64,000 nucleotides of DNA from Christiangramia flava JLT2011 (GTDB lineage Bacteria > Bacteroidota > Bacteroidia > Flavobacteriales > Flavobacteriaceae), in contig NZ_CP016359.1 of the NCBI RefSeq assembly GCF_001951155.1, forward strand, positions 2,876,001-2,940,000. The letters run 5' to 3'. Positions 26,154-35,433 of the stretch are shown here, piece after piece (positions within the stretch are counted from its first letter, which is position 1; each line of letters starts with the position of its first letter). A program made the translations under genes and the position numbers. The notes beneath the pieces are model-generated. The model was not told the origin of the DNA, ran no database searches, and worked only from the letters and a program-made list of their open reading frames with translations.

Positions 26154-27770
26154 ATGCTCAGCGAAACAATTCCTTATTCCCAAACCAACTACTTTTCCCA
26201 ACTTATCCTGGACTATCTCGATCAACAGCAAGATCTGAAAAAGTTCTACCATCGTTTTCCGGATATTTCCGAATTTGAGCCGCAATTGGAAGAGAAGTCG
26301 GCTAATTACGATCACGAAATCAGGAAAACTCTTCAGGAGGTTTTAAGAAAGCAGTATGAAGGTCTGGAGCACACAGATTCATTCCGGGAAAACCTGCAAT
26401 TGCTGGGCGATAAGAAAACTTTTACCATTACCACCGGCCACCAGCTGAACCTGTTCACCGGGCCCCTATACTTTTTATACAAGATCATCTCAACGATCAA
26501 TCTTTGTAAGGAATTGAAAGTAGCTTATCCTGAATATAATTTTGTCCCGGTCTACTGGATGGCGACAGAAGATCATGATTTTGAGGAGATCAATTACTTC
26601 AATTTACACGGAAAAAAATTCAAGTGGAATAATGCTGATGAGCGGGCCGGGAAGACCGCCGTGGGCTATTTGAAAATCAGTGGTCTGGACGAGGTCTTTG
26701 AGTTGTTTTCCGCAGAATTGGGAGGCGGGGAAAATGCTGAATACCTGAAGAAACTTTTTTCTGATGGCTATCTGAAACATGAAAATCTTACCGATGCCAC
26801 TCGATTTATCGCCAACCAGTTGTTTGGGAAAGAAGGCCTGGTGATCCTGGATGCGGAGGATTCGCGCCTCAAAACCTATTTTCAGGCCTACGCCAAAACT
26901 GAATTGCTGGAGCAAACGTCCAGTAAAGCCACCGCCGGGACGCTGGAAGAACTTGAGAAGCTGGGATATGCGCTCCAGGTGAATCCCAGGGAGATCAATC
27001 TTTTTTATCTAACTGAAGAACTTCGGGAGCGAATCATCCTGCGCGATGATCGCTATTATGTGCATGAGACTGAAATAAACTGGAGCCGCGAAGAACTCCT
27101 GGAAGAACTGGAAGATCATCCCGAGCGTTTTAGCCCGAATGTGGTAATGCGACCGCTGTATCAGGAAGTTATTTTGCCCAATCTGTGTTATATCGGTGGA
27201 GGCGGTGAACTTGCTTACTGGTTTGAACTGAAAAAGTATTTCGAAGCTGAAAAGATCACTTTTCCGATCCTGTTACTTCGGAATTCCGCCTTACTGCAAT
27301 CACGCAAGCAAAACGACAAACGAAAAAAACTGCATATCGAGCTGAAGGAGCTGTTCCTGAAGCAGCATGAACTCATCAATAGGAAGGTTCGGGAAATTTC
27401 GAATATCGATATCAATTTCGATCCTCAGAAAGAACATCTCGTAGCTCAATTTGAGGAGCTTTATAACCTGGCCGAGCAAACCGATCCTACTTTTCTTTCA
27501 GCTGTCAAGGCACAGGAAGTAAAGCAATTAAAAGGACTCGATAATCTTGAAAAGCGCCTGTTAAAAGCCCAGAAGCGCAAACTCAAAGACGAGGTCGAAC
27601 GAATTTCCAAACTTCAGAATGAATTGTTCCCTAATCGAAGCCTTCAGGAAAGACAGGTGAATTTTTCAGAATATTATGACGAATATGGTCCCGTTTTGAT
27701 CGATACCCTGTTGCAGGAGCTGAAGCCACTGGATTTCAATTTTAAAATCATCACTTTTGGAGAAGAATAG
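26154..27770 (+). CDS. bshC: Bacillithiol biosynthesis cysteine-adding enzyme BshC
   Basis: BshC joins cysteine to glucosaminyl-malate in the last step of bacillithiol synthesis. At 538 residues it is full length. Recognisable blocks are ITTGHQLNLFTGPLYFLYKI near residue 100, PVYWMATEDHDFEEINYF, GKEGLVILDAEDSRLK, RPLYQEVILPNLCYIGGGGE and a long C-terminal coiled coil (about 385-490). bshA and bshB are not in the window. The PLP decarboxylase start lies at its stop codon, so the two are co-transcribed. A TATCTTTA box at 26125-26132 may be the -7 element. Confidence 0.95.
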   Translation: MLSETIPYSQTNYFSQLILDYLDQQQDLKKFYHRFPDISEFEPQLEEKSANYDHEIRKTLQEVLRKQYEGLEHTDSFRENLQLLGDKKTFTITTGHQLNLFTGPLYFLYKIISTINLCKELKVAYPEYNFVPVYWMATEDHDFEEINYFNLHGKKFKWNNADERAGKTAVGYLKISGLDEVFELFSAELGGGENAEYLKKLFSDGYLKHENLTDATRFIANQLFGKEGLVILDAEDSRLKTYFQAYAKTELLEQTSSKATAGTLEELEKLGYALQVNPREINLFYLTEELRERIILRDDRYYVHETEINWSREELLEELEDHPERFSPNVVMRPLYQEVILPNLCYIGGGGELAYWFELKKYFEAEKITFPILLLRNSALLQSRKQNDKRKKLHIELKELFLKQHELINRKVREISNIDINFDPQKEHLVAQFEELYNLAEQTDPTFLSAVKAQEVKQLKGLDNLEKRLLKAQKRKLKDEVERISKLQNELFPNRSLQERQVNFSEYYDEYGPVLIDTLLQELKPLDFNFKIITFGEE

Positions 27771-27771
27771 A

Positions 27772-29136
27772 ATGCATACCATAGATATGGACCTGGTGGA
27801 AATGACGCTCGATGTCATGAAATACACCATAGACCGTATCTCCAATGTTACACCCGAACTGGGCTCCCCGCGAAAGGAAGAAGAGTTGTTGCGAATTGTA
27901 GGAGAAACGATTACTCCGGAAGGGATTGGAGGCGAAAATGCGTTTCAGCTGTTTCGGGATGTGCTGGTCAAGGCAACGGTACCAATTGACCACCCCCGGC
28001 ACCTGGCCTTTGTGCCTGCGGCTCCAACACGGGCTGCGATCATGTTTGACCTGGTGACTTCAGCATCCAGTATTCACGGAGCCTACTGGATGGAAGGAGC
28101 AGGTGGCATTTTTTGCGAGAACCAGGCCATGAAATGGCTGGTCTCCTTAACCGGATTGCCACAAACGGCTTTTGGCGTTTTCACCAGCGGCGGTACGGCA
28201 GCAAACCTGTCGGCTTTGGTGACGGCGCGGGAAGAATGGCGCTCACAAAACCCAAAATTTCAGAAAGAACGTGTACTCTTGTTAACATCCAATGGCGCGC
28301 ACAGTTCGATTAAATCGATGGCCAAGGTGATGGATGCCGATGTGCACCTTATCAATTCCGAAGAGGAATTTCTCTCCGGAAAAGATCTTCAGAAGGAGAT
28401 CGAAAATCTTTCGGAAACAGACCGTAACAGGCTTTTTGCTGTTGTGGCGACCGGGGGTACGACCAATGCCGGGATCATCGACGAACTGGATTCCATAGCC
28501 GATCTCTGCGAAAAAGAGCGAATCTGGCTACATGTAGATTGCGCGTATGGAGGCGGTGCCCTGGCGGCAAATTCCGTCAGGCATTTATTTAACGGAATCG
28601 AACGTGCAGATAGCATTACGATTGATCCTCATAAATGGCTGTTTTCACCGTACGATTGTGGAGCGGTTATCTACAAGGACCTTTCCCTGGCTGAAAAAGC
28701 GCATTCTCAAAAAGGAGCTTATCTTGAAATTTTTAAAGATGAAGGGGCGCAGGGTTTCAATCCGGCAGATTATCAAATTCAGCTTACCCGAAGATTGCGT
28801 GGGCTGCCTTTATGGTTTTCCTTAGCGATGCACGGAACCAACAAATACCGAGAAGCCATTGAACGCGGGATCGAACTGGCTCAGATCTCTGCGGAAAAGA
28901 TCGGGAGACATGAAGACCTGGAACTGGTACGGCCGGCAAGTCTTTCCGTGGTGCTTTTTAAAAGAAAAGGCTGGACCGCTGAAGATTACCGAAACTGGAC
29001 CTATAAGAACCACCGCGATGGTTTTGCGCTGGTAACGCCTTCAAGCTATAAGGGCGAGAGCGTGATCAGGTTCTGTTTTATCAATCCTGATACTACTGAA
29101 GATGATATTGATAAAATACTGGAGACCTTGTCTTAA
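27772..29136 (+). CDS. PLP-dependent group II amino-acid decarboxylase
   Basis: The 454-residue protein has the group II (DDC/glutamate decarboxylase-like) pattern: FGVFTSGGTAANLSALV, the cofactor Asp and Ala in WLHVDCAYGGGAL, and the Schiff-base lysine in SITIDPHKWLF. The amino acid used (tyrosine, tryptophan, DOPA or glutamate types) cannot be read from the sequence. I chose the ATG at 27772, one base after the bshC stop; an in-frame ATG at 27757 overlaps bshC by 14 nt and is possible. The tight junction suggests translational coupling to bshC. Confidence 0.9.
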   Translation: MHTIDMDLVEMTLDVMKYTIDRISNVTPELGSPRKEEELLRIVGETITPEGIGGENAFQLFRDVLVKATVPIDHPRHLAFVPAAPTRAAIMFDLVTSASSIHGAYWMEGAGGIFCENQAMKWLVSLTGLPQTAFGVFTSGGTAANLSALVTAREEWRSQNPKFQKERVLLLTSNGAHSSIKSMAKVMDADVHLINSEEEFLSGKDLQKEIENLSETDRNRLFAVVATGGTTNAGIIDELDSIADLCEKERIWLHVDCAYGGGALAANSVRHLFNGIERADSITIDPHKWLFSPYDCGAVIYKDLSLAEKAHSQKGAYLEIFKDEGAQGFNPADYQIQLTRRLRGLPLWFSLAMHGTNKYREAIERGIELAQISAEKIGRHEDLELVRPASLSVVLFKRKGWTAEDYRNWTYKNHRDGFALVTPSSYKGESVIRFCFINPDTTEDDIDKILETLS

Positions 29137-29138
29137 AA

Positions 29139-29864
29139 TCAGTCTATTTCATATTCCAGCCGCATCGTAATAGATGCGGTTTTCTTTTTATCGTTCGTGT
29201 TGTAAGCACCGCTCCAGCTAAAATCTTCACCGCTGTTCTGGCCGGTGATCTGGAAAACGCCCATATTGGCACTTTTCAGCTCACCGAGTTTTCCGCCGCT
29301 GTTCTCGGCGATCTTTTCGGCTCTTAGTCGCGCGTCTTCAGTAGCTTTTGAGATCATGGCAAGCTTGAGATCGGCCAGTTTTGAATAGTAATATCGTGGC
29401 GGCTGGGAATTGAACTGCACTCCTTTGTTCAGCAGCTCGGTGATCTCGCGGGAAACCTGTTCGATATTTTCCACGTCGTTCGATTCGATTTTGACACTTT
29501 GAGTAAGCTCATAACCTTTGAAATAACTGCCCACGTAATTCCCGTTCTGGTACTGATTTTCGCGTTGCTCCATCGTATTGACCGAATTAAATACGATGTT
29601 GTCATCTTTGATGCCTTTCCCCAGCAGGTATTGCCTTACCGTTTCCTTATCACGGTTAAGTTGGTTATAAGCCTGTTCCAGGTTCTGGTTCATCCGGCTG
29701 AACGTGCCTTCCCAAACGATCAGATCTGAAGTAAAGTTTTCTGAACCCGCACCGGTCACGGAAATGACGCCGTCTGGATTGGCGCGGGAAACATAGGCAT
29801 GGCCAAGAAAGTAGGCGGCAATCACAATAGCGACTGAAAAAATGAGGGCTCCGATAAATTTCAT
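29139..29864 (-). CDS. SIMPL domain (DUF541) exported protein
   Basis: The 241-residue protein has an N-terminal membrane anchor or signal (IFSVAIVIAAYFLGHAYV) and one SIMPL domain: GVISVTGAGSENFTSDLIVWEGTFSR at the start, and ATEDARLRAEKIAENSGGKLGELKSA near the end. The family's function is poorly defined; members are periplasmic and often oligomeric. It is convergent with the decarboxylase, 2 nt away. Confidence 0.9.
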   Translation of the reverse strand: MKFIGALIFSVAIVIAAYFLGHAYVSRANPDGVISVTGAGSENFTSDLIVWEGTFSRMNQNLEQAYNQLNRDKETVRQYLLGKGIKDDNIVFNSVNTMEQRENQYQNGNYVGSYFKGYELTQSVKIESNDVENIEQVSREITELLNKGVQFNSQPPRYYYSKLADLKLAMISKATEDARLRAEKIAENSGGKLGELKSANMGVFQITGQNSGEDFSWSGAYNTNDKKKTASITMRLEYEID

Positions 29865-30005
29865 CTTGGTTAGGATTTTTGATGATGCTATTAAAAATAC
29901 AGCGAAAATTTCAGTTTATGAGGTGAGCTTCAGAAAAATATAAAAGGCTGGTGAAAGTCTCTTAAATTTAATCTTTTGCGGGGTTTTATTTTAGTCTCAA
30001 ATTTC

Positions 30006-30013
30006 TATTTTTG
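30006..30013 (+). promoter_or_regulatory. guaA -7 box (TATTTTTG) next to the start codon
   Basis: TATTTTTG matches TAnnTTTG fully. The guaA ATG at 30017 is 3 nt downstream, so the transcript would begin at the start codon. The only TTG nearby (29976-29978) is 27 nt away, further than usual. Confidence 0.5.
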
Positions 30014-30016
30014 TGC

Positions 30017-31546
30017 ATGCAAAACAACGTCCTCATCCTCGATTTTGGTTCTCAGTACACCCAACTCATCGCGCGAAGAGTAAGAGAACTCAATATTTAC
30101 TGTGAAATTTATCCATTTTCAAAAGTACCAGAAGACCTTTCCGGTTTTAAAGCGGTCATCCTTTCAGGAAGTCCGTTCTCGGTAAGAGCAGAAAATGCAC
30201 CCCATCCAGATCTTTCCAGGATTCGCGGGAAACTGCCTCTGCTGGCCGTTTGCTATGGTGCGCAATATCTGGCTCATTTCAACGGCGGAAAAGTAGAACC
30301 TTCGGGTAGCCGGGAATACGGCCGTGCCAACCTTTCCGTTATTAAAGATGCGGAAGAACTGTTTGCGGGAATTAAAGAGAATTCGCAGGTTTGGATGAGT
30401 CATAGTGATACGATCATTGACCTTCCGGAAAATGCGGTACGCCTTGCCAGTACTACTGATGTATTGAACGCTGCTTACCGTATTGAAGGAGAACAGACCT
30501 ACGCCATCCAGTTTCATCCTGAAGTTTATCATTCTACCGATGGAAAACAGCTGCTTGAAAACTTCCTGGTTCACATCGCTGGAACAGCACAAAGCTGGAC
30601 GCCGGGAGCCTTCGTGGACCTTACTGTAGATGAGCTGAAGGAAAAGATCGGGAACCAGAAAGTGGTCCTTGGATTAAGCGGAGGTGTAGATTCCACTGTT
30701 GCCGCGGTTTTGTTAAACAAGGCCATTGGGGACCAGCTTTATTGTATCTTCGTGAATAACGGCCTACTGAGAAAAGATGAGTTTGAAAGCGTTTTGCACC
30801 AGTATAAGGATATGGGGCTGAACGTAAAAGGTGTCGATGCTTCGGCACGTTTTTTGGATGCGCTGAAAGGCCTTTCCGATCCGGAACTGAAGCGTAAAGC
30901 GATCGGGAATACGTTTATTGATGTTTTTGATGATGAAGCTCATTCCATTCAGGACGTGGTTTTCCTGGCTCAGGGAACGATCTATCCGGACGTGATCGAA
31001 TCGGTTTCTGTAAACGGACCTTCCGTAACGATCAAATCACACCATAATGTGGGTGGTTTACCCGAAAAAATGAAGCTGAAAGTAGTGGAGCCGCTGAGAA
31101 TGCTTTTTAAAGATGAGGTACGTAGAGTAGGAGCTGAACTGGGAATCGCCAAAGAATTATTAGGAAGACACCCGTTCCCGGGACCAGGTCTTGCGATCCG
31201 TATTCTTGGAGATATCACAGCGGAAAAAGTTCGTATCCTTCAGGAAGTAGACCATATCTTTATCCAGGGCCTACGTGACTGGATGTTGTATGATAAAGTA
31301 TGGCAGGCAGGAGCGATTCTTCTACCAGTTCAATCTGTAGGAGTGATGGGAGATGAGCGAACCTATGAGCAGGTGGTCGCTTTAAGGGCCGTAGAATCGA
31401 CTGATGGAATGACTGCAGACTGGGTGAATTTACCCTATGAATTCCTTCAAAAGACGTCTAATACAATAATCAACCGGGTAAAAGGCGTTAATAGAGTGGT
31501 GTATGACATCAGTTCCAAGCCGCCGGCGACCATCGAATGGGAGTAA
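30017..31546 (+). CDS. guaA: GMP synthase (glutamine-hydrolysing)
   Basis: GuaA converts XMP to GMP. The protein has 509 residues: a class I glutamine amidotransferase at 1-190 ([13 protein letters not shown] with the nucleophile Cys; QFHPEVYHS with the catalytic His and Glu), an ATP-pyrophosphatase domain ([17 protein letters not shown]), and the dimerisation domain ending [10 protein letters not shown] use the ATG at 30017 ([15 protein letters not shown]) because the longer reading would start at a TTG inside the promoter box. The LysM gene follows 30 nt later. Confidence 0.97.
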   Translation: MQNNVLILDFGSQYTQLIARRVRELNIYCEIYPFSKVPEDLSGFKAVILSGSPFSVRAENAPHPDLSRIRGKLPLLAVCYGAQYLAHFNGGKVEPSGSREYGRANLSVIKDAEELFAGIKENSQVWMSHSDTIIDLPENAVRLASTTDVLNAAYRIEGEQTYAIQFHPEVYHSTDGKQLLENFLVHIAGTAQSWTPGAFVDLTVDELKEKIGNQKVVLGLSGGVDSTVAAVLLNKAIGDQLYCIFVNNGLLRKDEFESVLHQYKDMGLNVKGVDASARFLDALKGLSDPELKRKAIGNTFIDVFDDEAHSIQDVVFLAQGTIYPDVIESVSVNGPSVTIKSHHNVGGLPEKMKLKVVEPLRMLFKDEVRRVGAELGIAKELLGRHPFPGPGLAIRILGDITAEKVRILQEVDHIFIQGLRDWMLYDKVWQAGAILLPVQSVGVMGDERTYEQVVALRAVESTDGMTADWVNLPYEFLQKTSNTIINRVKGVNRVVYDISSKPPATIEWE

Positions 31547-31576
31547 GCGACTAAAAACCAAACTAAAAAAATCAGC

Positions 31577-33553
31577 ATGAGATACCTAATTGTAATTTGT
31601 TTCCTACTGGGAATGTACTCGAGTTCTGCCCGGGCCCAGGAGTATAAATATCATACCGTTGAAAAGGGGGAGACGGTCTTCAGTATTTCTCAGAAGTATC
31701 ACCTGGACGAGGAAGATATTTACAAATACAATCCCGATGCGAAAGAAGGGATCTCGATCAATGAAAAGCTGGTAATTCCTATAAATGATTCTGAAAAAAC
31801 TGCGTCAGGTAACAACAAAGCCGAATTCGTAGAGCATAAAGTTCAGAAAAAGGAAACGTTATACAGCCTTTCCAAAGAATACAATGTTCGCATAGACGAT
31901 ATCAAACGCTTCAACAAGCAGCTGTACAGCAAGGAACTCCAGATGGGTGAAACGATCAGGATCCCGGTGGCGGGAACCACGGCTGCCGCGGTAGCAACCG
32001 GAAATGTGAATAGCAATCCCGTAAGCGTCCCTTACAAAACTACCGGCAGCAAACCGGTCCAGGATCGAAAAACCAGGGAACATATCGTTCTTCCGAAGGA
32101 AACTAAATTCGGTATTGCTCGTAAATATGGAATGACGGTTGAAGAACTGGATGATTTGAACCCGATGGTGGAAATGCTGCAACCGGGAATGATGATTCGC
32201 GTAGGTACCAATGTCCTGAAAGACGAACCGGTGATCATTACCGATGAGCGTTTTCGTTTTTATGAAGTTCAGAAACAGGAAACACTTTTCAGTCTATCGC
32301 AGCGATTTGGCGTCACACAGGACTCTTTGAAAAGACTAAATCCCGCTCTACAGGATGGCCTGAAATACGGAATGGTGCTGAAGGTGCCGACCAAGGAAAA
32401 CCCTGATGCTGTTTTGACCAGTAATGACCCCGCGAAAGCTTCGAAAAAAATGGATCTTAAAAACGAGATCCGAAACCGTAGCACCAAGAACATCGCTGTG
32501 ATGTTACCATATCACACCGAAAAAGTGGAAATAGATTCACTGGCTTCTTATAAAGATTTGATACTGAAAGAGAAAGTCACGCGTGTTTCCCTTGATTTTT
32601 ACAGTGGAATACTGATGGCTGTGGAAGATGCCGCGAAAATGGGAATTTCCACCAACCTGAAAGTATATGATACGAAGCGAAATCCTGGGGAAGTGGCCAA
32701 TATTCTGAACATGAACGATTTCTCAGGAACAGATGTGGTAATTGGTCCGCTTGTTAAGCAAACCGCTGAAGCTGCGGCTTCCAGGTTACAGTCTAAGAAC
32801 ATCCCGGTAATTTCACCGCTTTCCAGCAGTGAAATGTACAATTATTCCAACCTTTTCCAGGCGCGTCCAACCGACAAGGTCCTGGAAAATGCCATGCTGG
32901 AATATATTGCGAAGAATTCGGCAGGAAAGAATATTATAGTAGTGGCAGATGGCAAGCACTTTAAGGTTCGTGATGAACTCAGCAGCCGCATGCCTTCCGC
33001 AAGATTCGTAAGTCCCAGCGACAATTTTGTGGGTGACCAGAAACTCGCCGCGGTGATGGCCGCAGGGCCTAATTGGGTCATTTTGGAATCAGACAATATT
33101 AACGTGGTAAGCAGCACAACTGCAGCCCTGAACAGGCTGGCGCGTGAACACGATATTACGCTACTAACTACTGATAAGAATGATGCTTTTGAAAGTGACC
33201 TGATCTCGAACAATCACCTGGGAAAACTCAAATTGCATTATCCTTCAGTAGACAAGGAATACAATCTTGAAAGTGATAATGAATTCATTCGCAGGTATCA
33301 GGAACGTTTTGGAAACGAACCGGAACGTTTTGCGATGCGTGGCTATGACCTTACCATGGATGTACTATTGAGGCTGGCTTCTTCAGAAGATCTTTACGAG
33401 TCTTTTAACCAGTATCCTGGGTACACAGAATATTATGAGAATAAGTTCCATTATATTCCGAATATGAACGGCGGTTTCAGCAATGACGCGGTCTATATCT
33501 TACAACTTGATGAACAACTAAATATCAGCGAGGCAAATGGGAATAACTTCTAA
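31577..33553 (+). CDS. LysM protein with LpoA-like ligand-binding domain
   Basis: The 658-residue protein has a signal peptide (VICFLLGMYSSSARAQ), four LysM repeats at about 24-67, 85-131, 168-211 and 227-271 (for example YHTVEKGETVFSISQKYHL and YEVQKQETLFSLSQRFGV), and a type I periplasmic-binding fold from about 300 to 640 (NIAVMLPYHTEK, DVVIGPLVKQTAEAAASRL, IPVISPLSSS). The combination suggests a peptidoglycan-bound protein whose second half resembles LpoA/amino-acid-binding receptors, perhaps controlling cell-wall synthesis. This role is inference. It follows guaA by 30 nt and overlaps osmC by 17 nt. Confidence 0.9.
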   Translation: MRYLIVICFLLGMYSSSARAQEYKYHTVEKGETVFSISQKYHLDEEDIYKYNPDAKEGISINEKLVIPINDSEKTASGNNKAEFVEHKVQKKETLYSLSKEYNVRIDDIKRFNKQLYSKELQMGETIRIPVAGTTAAAVATGNVNSNPVSVPYKTTGSKPVQDRKTREHIVLPKETKFGIARKYGMTVEELDDLNPMVEMLQPGMMIRVGTNVLKDEPVIITDERFRFYEVQKQETLFSLSQRFGVTQDSLKRLNPALQDGLKYGMVLKVPTKENPDAVLTSNDPAKASKKMDLKNEIRNRSTKNIAVMLPYHTEKVEIDSLASYKDLILKEKVTRVSLDFYSGILMAVEDAAKMGISTNLKVYDTKRNPGEVANILNMNDFSGTDVVIGPLVKQTAEAAASRLQSKNIPVISPLSSSEMYNYSNLFQARPTDKVLENAMLEYIAKNSAGKNIIVVADGKHFKVRDELSSRMPSARFVSPSDNFVGDQKLAAVMAAGPNWVILESDNINVVSSTTAALNRLAREHDITLLTTDKNDAFESDLISNNHLGKLKLHYPSVDKEYNLESDNEFIRRYQERFGNEPERFAMRGYDLTMDVLLRLASSEDLYESFNQYPGYTEYYENKFHYIPNMNGGFSNDAVYILQLDEQLNISEANGNNF

Positions 33554-33944
33554 AGTCATTTATCAGGGAAATCTTAGAACCGAATCAGAACACCTGCAAA
33601 GCGGTTCCAAAATGATTACAGACGCGCCGGTTGATAACCACGGAAAAGGTGAGGCCTTCTCTCCAACCGATACCGTTGCCAATGCTTTGGCGACCTGTAT
33701 GATTACGGTAATGGGGATCAAAGCAGAAAGTTTGGGAGTGGACCTGGTTGGTACCACTGCGGAAGTGACTAAAACCATGTCTTCCGATCCCAGGCGTATT
33801 TCCAAAATCGAAGTGAACGTGAAGTTCCCAAAATCCTACGCTGAAAAGGATACAAAGATCCTTGAAAATACGGCTAGGACCTGCCCGGTTTTGTTTAGCC
33901 TGCATCCAGATATTGAAAAGCTGATTTCTTTCACCTATCCATGA
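33537..33944 (+). CDS. OsmC family protein
   Basis: The 135-residue protein has the two OsmC cysteines, one in NALATCMITVMGIKAE and one in TARTCPVLFSLHP, which in the family reduce organic hydroperoxides. The N-terminal GITSKVIYQGNLRTESEHLQ is the usual beta start. The ATG lies 17 nt inside the preceding gene and the stop overlaps the DUF922 gene (ATGA). Coupling with a bacillithiol organism would make sense as a thiol reductant, but that link is inference. Confidence 0.92.
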   Translation: MGITSKVIYQGNLRTESEHLQSGSKMITDAPVDNHGKGEAFSPTDTVANALATCMITVMGIKAESLGVDLVGTTAEVTKTMSSDPRRISKIEVNVKFPKSYAEKDTKILENTARTCPVLFSLHPDIEKLISFTYP

Positions 33945-34495
33945 TCCGCTGGCAGTACTGTCTCATCGCGATTGTATGGTTTTTTGGGTCTTCTTCTTCG
34001 GAAGCCCAGCAAGAAAAGATCAGCTGGTCCCAGAATCGTCCCATCACATGGAGTGATTTCCGCGGAGCACCGGAAGAAAACAGTCCGTATTCAGCCAATG
34101 TAAACTCGGGGATTGGTTACAGCTGGAGCTACAGTACCGCTTCAGGGGAGCCAATACTGGTTTTTGAAGTCAGTTGCAGTTTTTATCCCGAGTTGTCCTG
34201 GAGAAAAGCTACTATAACGGATGCCGATTATTTGCTGGAGCATGAACGGGCCCATTTTGATATTTCAGAACTCCATGCCCGAAAATTGCAGCAGGCGCTG
34301 GAAAATTATGAAATTGGCCGTACGGTAAGGCTGGATCTTCGGCGGATCTATCAGAAAATAGAATCGGAACGTGTAGCCATGCAGGAGCGATTTGATAAGG
34401 AGACTTCGCACAGTGAAAATCGAAATAAAGAATTAGAATGGCAGGTGTATATTGATCGCGAACTGGAAAAGCTGAAATCTTTCCAGCATCAATAA
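33941..34495 (+). CDS. DUF922 exported protein, putative zinc protease
   Basis: The 184-residue protein has a signal peptide (WQYCLIAIVWFFGSSSSEAQ), a WSDFRG block (ITWSDFRGAPEENSPYSA) and the zinc-type motif HERAH (LLEHERAHFDISELHARKL), all typical of DUF922. Its activity is not established. It overlaps osmC by 4 nt and ends overlapping the convergent monooxygenase gene by 7 nt. Confidence 0.87.
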   Translation: MIRWQYCLIAIVWFFGSSSSEAQQEKISWSQNRPITWSDFRGAPEENSPYSANVNSGIGYSWSYSTASGEPILVFEVSCSFYPELSWRKATITDADYLLEHERAHFDISELHARKLQQALENYEIGRTVRLDLRRIYQKIESERVAMQERFDKETSHSENRNKELEWQVYIDRELEKLKSFQHQ

Positions 34496-35433
34496 TCAGC
34501 AACTTCTTTTTTAGCCTGCTCGAATTCCCTGATCATTTCCTGAACGACCGCTGCCGCGGGCTTGATATCATGAATAAGTCCCGAAACCTGCCCAATTTCC
34601 AGTTCCCCTTCTTCCAGGTCACCTTCAAACATGCCTTTTTTGGCACGTGCTCTTCCCAGTAAATCAATAAGTTCTTCCTTACTTGGAGATTTTGCATACA
34701 GGGCCTGGACGTCTTCGTAGAATTTATTTTTCAACAGCCGAACCGGAGCGAGTTCTTTGAGGGTCAGCACGGTGTCGCCTTCGCTGGCGGCTACGACCCG
34801 ATCTTTAAAATTCTGATGCGACGATGCTTCAGGTGTAGCCACAAACCGACTTCCTACCTGGACGGCATCGGCTCCCAGAACCATAGCGGCAAGCATGCCG
34901 CGCCCGGTGGCAATTCCTCCTGCAGCAATTAATGGAATGGAAATTTTTTCCCGGACCATTGGGATCAGTGTGAAAGTGGTGGTTTCATCACGACCATTGT
35001 GACCGCCTGCTTCAAAACCTTCAGCGACTACAGCATCCACGCCGGCTTCCTGGGATTTTATGGCAAATTTGACACTGGAAACTACATGCACCACTTTAAT
35101 TCCGTGTTCCTGGAGGGTTTTGGTCCAGATCTTCGGGTTTCCAGCCGATGTGAATACGATGGGCACCTGTTCCTCCATAATGATCTCCATTAACTTTTCA
35201 ATATCTGGATAAAGCATAGGGACATTTACCGCGAAAGGCCTGGAAGTCGCATTTTTACACTTGGTAATATGTTCTTTCAGGACATCGGGGTACATGGAGC
35301 CTGCACCAATAATTCCTAGTCCGCCGGCATTAGATACGGCACTGGCTAGTTTCCAGCCGCTCGCCCAGATCATTCCGGCCTGGATGATAGGATGCTCGAT
35401 ATTGAAAAGTTCGGTAATTCTATTTTGCTTCAT
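34489..35433 (-). CDS. NAD(P)H-dependent flavin oxidoreductase (nitronate monooxygenase family)
   Basis: The 314-residue TIM-barrel protein shows the family's FMN-binding pattern: IEHPIIQAGMIWASGWKLASAV, FTSAGNPKIW, VAEGFEAGGHNGRDE with the catalytic His of nitronate monooxygenases, and IPLIAAGGIATGRGMLAAMV. FabK (enoyl-ACP reductase II) is a close relative and cannot be fully excluded, though EAGGHNG favours the nitronate monooxygenase group. Its ATG overlaps the stop of the upstream subtilase gene (35430-35433), so they are coupled. Confidence 0.88.
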   Translation of the reverse strand: MKQNRITELFNIEHPIIQAGMIWASGWKLASAVSNAGGLGIIGAGSMYPDVLKEHITKCKNATSRPFAVNVPMLYPDIEKLMEIIMEEQVPIVFTSAGNPKIWTKTLQEHGIKVVHVVSSVKFAIKSQEAGVDAVVAEGFEAGGHNGRDETTTFTLIPMVREKISIPLIAAGGIATGRGMLAAMVLGADAVQVGSRFVATPEASSHQNFKDRVVAASEGDTVLTLKELAPVRLLKNKFYEDVQALYAKSPSKEELIDLLGRARAKKGMFEGDLEEGELEIGQVSGLIHDIKPAAAVVQEMIREFEQAKKEVADY

